19,228 bases of DNA from Perkinsus olseni. Its lineage: Eukaryota; Perkinsozoa; Perkinsida; Perkinsidae. The stretch's first letter is position 1; every line of letters begins with the position of its first letter. Below are positions 16,738 to 19,228 of this stretch, piece by piece. The position numbers were made by a program, and so were the translations under genes. The notes below the pieces were generated by a model. That model did not search any database, was not told the origin of the DNA, and saw nothing but the letters and a program-made list of their open reading frames with translations. The DNA lies in contig JABANP010000754.1 of NCBI GenBank assembly GCA_013115135.1, positions 1 through 19,228 on the forward strand. Reading direction: 5' to 3'.

Positions 16738-19228
16738 ATGTCCGCTGTCGCATCCGTACAGTTGGAAAATCCATCATCAACAACATCATCAAATTCGACA
16801 CTCTCAAGAAGTAAAGATGAAGTACAACAGTTCAACAGCCTTTCATCGACAACAGTGACGCTGACAGCGCCTCGGGATGTAATATGACGACCAAGGGTCA
16901 ACCTAAGATTCTCGCGAAAAATTTCGGTGGCTATTTGATAATGGAAGGGCAGTACTTTATAATAATTAGTAAAGTTGTTCCCCTTTGCGAAATTTGACGG
17001 ATTTATTTTTTTCGTGAAAAGACGGGAAATTTCGCAAAATTCTTAGGATTTCACTCATCACGATTTTGGATGCTGGAATTCATGAGAAAAGCGTATCTTT
17101 CCGCACATTAAAGATTTCGGACCGCGGGTACTGATGATTTTGCAATTAATTATGTTGGCGAGAAATTATGCACTTTCGGCTACTTTCCGGACTGAGGTTT
17201 TTTGGAAATTTTCGCCTTGCATTCAGAAATAGTCTGATATCTTTGCGCACAGCGAAGATTTTTCGTTTTCCAGGTTTTAAATTCACAGCTTGATCGTCTA
17301 TGGAGTATGCTGACTGAGCACAACGGACAGCTTGCTGATGTTTGGATTTATTCGGCAGAGTATCCGGGGGCGCGGCTAACCGCACTGCCAGCACATAAGT
17401 AATCGAAAGGTTCCCGGTTCGATTCCCATAGACGTCGTTTTTAGGTGCATTTTGGCGGCTGCTTGCCCGGCGTTAATTAGAAAAATAAATCCGCGACGGA
17501 CTAGTAGCTGTACTACTGCTGATTCTGCCTCGGAAGAAATTGATGGAGCGAAAAAGAGAGAATATTCCGAAGAAACGGTCGGAGTTCGGCGCCTCGATTT
17601 TACAGAGGTTGCGCCGACCTGGGCTGTGATGTCCTTGCTGAGGTGGAAGATACGCGGCGGAGCGAAGCGATTTATGTTTGGTAATTTTAGGTATATATAT
17701 GGTCAGACTGTTGATGTAGAATCTGGGAGGTTGAGCGTGCTCTACACGCTTGCGAAAGATATGCAGTGCCAGGGCTTGGAGAATGACTGTCTGGAAAAAA
17801 TGGGAAATTCACGAAAAAATTCGGTAATAAGCGGGAAGATTTTCCAATTTTTTCCGGTCAGAGTTTTTCGCTAGAAGTGTTGAACGCTCAGAAAGTGATT
17901 TTTCCGGAAAAATTGGACGAAGATTATACTCGGAGAGAAAAATTTTGATAAATATCTTTGATTAGGTCGATTGCCAAGAAGACGGAAAGCTAGGAGCTCG
18001 AAAAGATACGCCGGAAGTCGGAGAGCGGCAGAGATCGCCCAAATCTGACAGCGGCGGTAGTAACGATTTGCGGAAAATTTGGTATGGCTGAATTTTATTT
18101 TTTTAGATATCGGGCTGGTAGTGGCTGAGAGTTCTGTAGATGCTGTTGCATCAACTTCGTCTTCGGACCGGAGCGAGGGGGTATCCAAGGTCGAAGCGTG
18201 CTCTGGGGTAGGTCGAAAGATACGTCTGGGATTGGTCGAATTTTGGTTTGCATCCCGGCGGAGAAGCGTATCTTAGGTCGATCCTGGCTGATGGCGTGAT
18301 ATATCTTTCGAGGGATTCGCGAGGGCAGGAGATATTCCAAAAATTCCAAAAAAATCCAAAAAATTTCGAATAATTTCGGGAAAAATTAATAAAATAAAAG
18401 AAAGCAAAAGCTTGGTTTGGGATTATGAACTTCGTACATATCGAGTTTCTATCAAGCGAAGGGTATCTTAGGTCGAAGCTTGCTCTTCTCAGAATGATGC
18501 CGTCAAGACAGAGCCGACTGACAGCGAATCTTCACAATTTCGTGGCGCAGTGACGGAGGAGAGTGGACTAAAGAAGAGCGTGAACAGCTCCAGCACTGGC
18601 AGCTTTTTGGACATGGTAAATTATTTTTTCGGAAAATTCTTAGCGGAGCGAAGTTTTTTTTTCAGATCCGGAATTCTGGTTCGTTACCCAGGCTGGATCG
18701 TGGTCGGATGATCAACACTCCGGGCGCTTTCGACAAGAAGTAAAATTAGCGAAATTAGAAAAAAATTGGTGCTTGCGATAATTTATAGTCCCACCGTCAG
18801 AAAGATTTTTGAACATTTGCCAAAATTTCGCGTTTTTATGCGCAAGCCAGTCAAAAATTTCCGATGACGATCAGTTAATTATCACAAGGCTTTCTCCCCG
18901 GTGACTTACGAAATTTACGAAATTTTTTGCATTTTTTTCCGAAGATACGAGCTCGTTTCGCCTGAAGAAGGTGGCATCTTGGGTGAAGGCATGAATGGTG
19001 CGGTGAGGTTAGCGAAAGATCGATTTACCGGAGAGCAGGTAGGGAGAAAAAAAAGAAGAATCTTTTTTGTGAGATCGATCGATCTGGTTTTGTACTTCCT
19101 GGCATTTGAAAGTCGTATTATTTTTTGGCGAAGGAGAGAATCTTCTGAATCGATCAGCTGATCGATTTTGGGTCAATGAAAGTATTTCTGATGAGGGAGT
19201 TATTTTTCTCGGAAAAGTATAATCTTTT
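16738..19228 (+). CDS. BTB domain protein running in phase into a kinase domain
   Basis: Exons: 16738-16878 (ATG start), 17274-17398, 17445-17642, 17691-17823, 17966-18056, 18107-18189 or 18207, 18472-18615, 18666-18739, an uncertain piece at 18789-18900, and 18945-19038; the rest lies outside. Residues ~48-190 are a BTB/POZ domain: GQLADVWIYS, LTALPAHKCILAAACPALIR, LLRYIYGQTVDVESG and LYTLAKDMQCQGLENDC. A Ser-rich linker follows, with no in-frame ATG until FLDM. Then comes a protein kinase N-lobe start, RYELVSPEEGGILGEGMNG with AVRLAKDRFTGEQ, the glycine loop. The invariant Lys lies beyond the window. BTB domains often dimerise or bind cullin-3. If the TAA at 18741 is used, these are two genes. 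Confidence 0.7.
18463..18476 (+). repeat. Dispersed motif used as splice acceptor
   Basis: GTATCTTAG|GTCGA: the AG at 18470-18471 is the acceptor of the BTB-kinase linker intron. The same 24-base context occurs at the end of the preceding exon (18181-18204) with three differences. Confidence 0.65.
18536..18556 (+). repeat. Dispersed AATTTCGTGGCGC motif inside a coding exon
   Basis: AATTTCGTGGCGCAGTGACG plus one G, identical over 21 bases to 7635-7655 in an intron of another gene. Here it is read as codons for Q-F-R-G-A-V-T in the linker of the BTB-kinase gene. Confidence 0.8.

Noticed and set aside
17367..17433. A tRNA gene spanning an exon-intron boundary of the BTB gene
   Set aside because: The B-box core is good, but the T stem has only two pairs and the 5' half encodes the conserved PAHK region of the BTB domain; it is kept only as part of a weak SINE idea.
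7790..18949. Recurrent word AAGATACG as a splice-acceptor signal
   Set aside because: It occurs at two acceptors (12505, 18942) where AGA TAC simply encodes Arg-Tyr, but also in mid-intron positions, so no consistent role is supported.

Overview
The window looks like nuclear DNA of a protist. Genes are split by GT-AG introns, many of them only 44-60 nt long. One gene encodes a SNARE with a C-terminal membrane anchor, one the splicing-associated protein ESS2/DGCR14, and one a BTB domain followed by the start of a protein kinase domain. No bacterial or organellar signature is visible. An alveolate such as Perkinsus fits the short introns, the dinoflagellate-like reverse transcriptase fragment and the form of the kinase glycine loop, but that assignment is an impression and has not been tested.

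Left part (1-7200): a gene-poor, decayed mobile-element region. It holds the 3' end of a Gag-like frame and a truncated Pol frame that stops just inside the reverse transcriptase domain (1-1529). It then holds unassigned reverse-strand frames (2550-3264), a possible small secreted protein (3742-3975), a split ~14-bp minisatellite (4190-5020), a Ser/Asp-repeat frame (5582-5929) and a frameshifted Helitron Pif1-type helicase (6041-7173). It is crowded with short perfect hairpins. Many are triads in which a short word is followed by its reverse complement and then by the word again (A-A'-A). In the Helitron the expected reading frame shows that several of these palindromes are insertions.

Middle and right parts (7500-19228), all genes on the + strand: a two-exon 68-residue protein with two KCPFS motifs (7518-7771); the C-terminal exons of a Vti1-like Qb-SNARE (8199-9383); a GTAC-rich palindromic patch (9800-9990); a two-exon 77-residue protein of unknown function (10102-10385); an eleven-exon ESS2 gene (11214-14489); a second hairpin-bearing, gene-poor island (14490-15584); a four-exon Ser/Arg-rich 163-residue protein (15585-16469); and a gene whose exons join in phase from a BTB domain to a protein kinase glycine loop (16738 to the window end). 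Introns and spacers carry two dispersed short motifs, AATTTCGTGGCGCGCGGTCA and GTATCTTAGGTYGA, plus 66-bp and 44-bp tandem repeats.

The genes do not form an obvious pathway. The notable points are the palindrome-triad process acting on gene-poor DNA, the BTB-kinase gene model, and an intron flanked by a near-perfect duplication of exon sequence.
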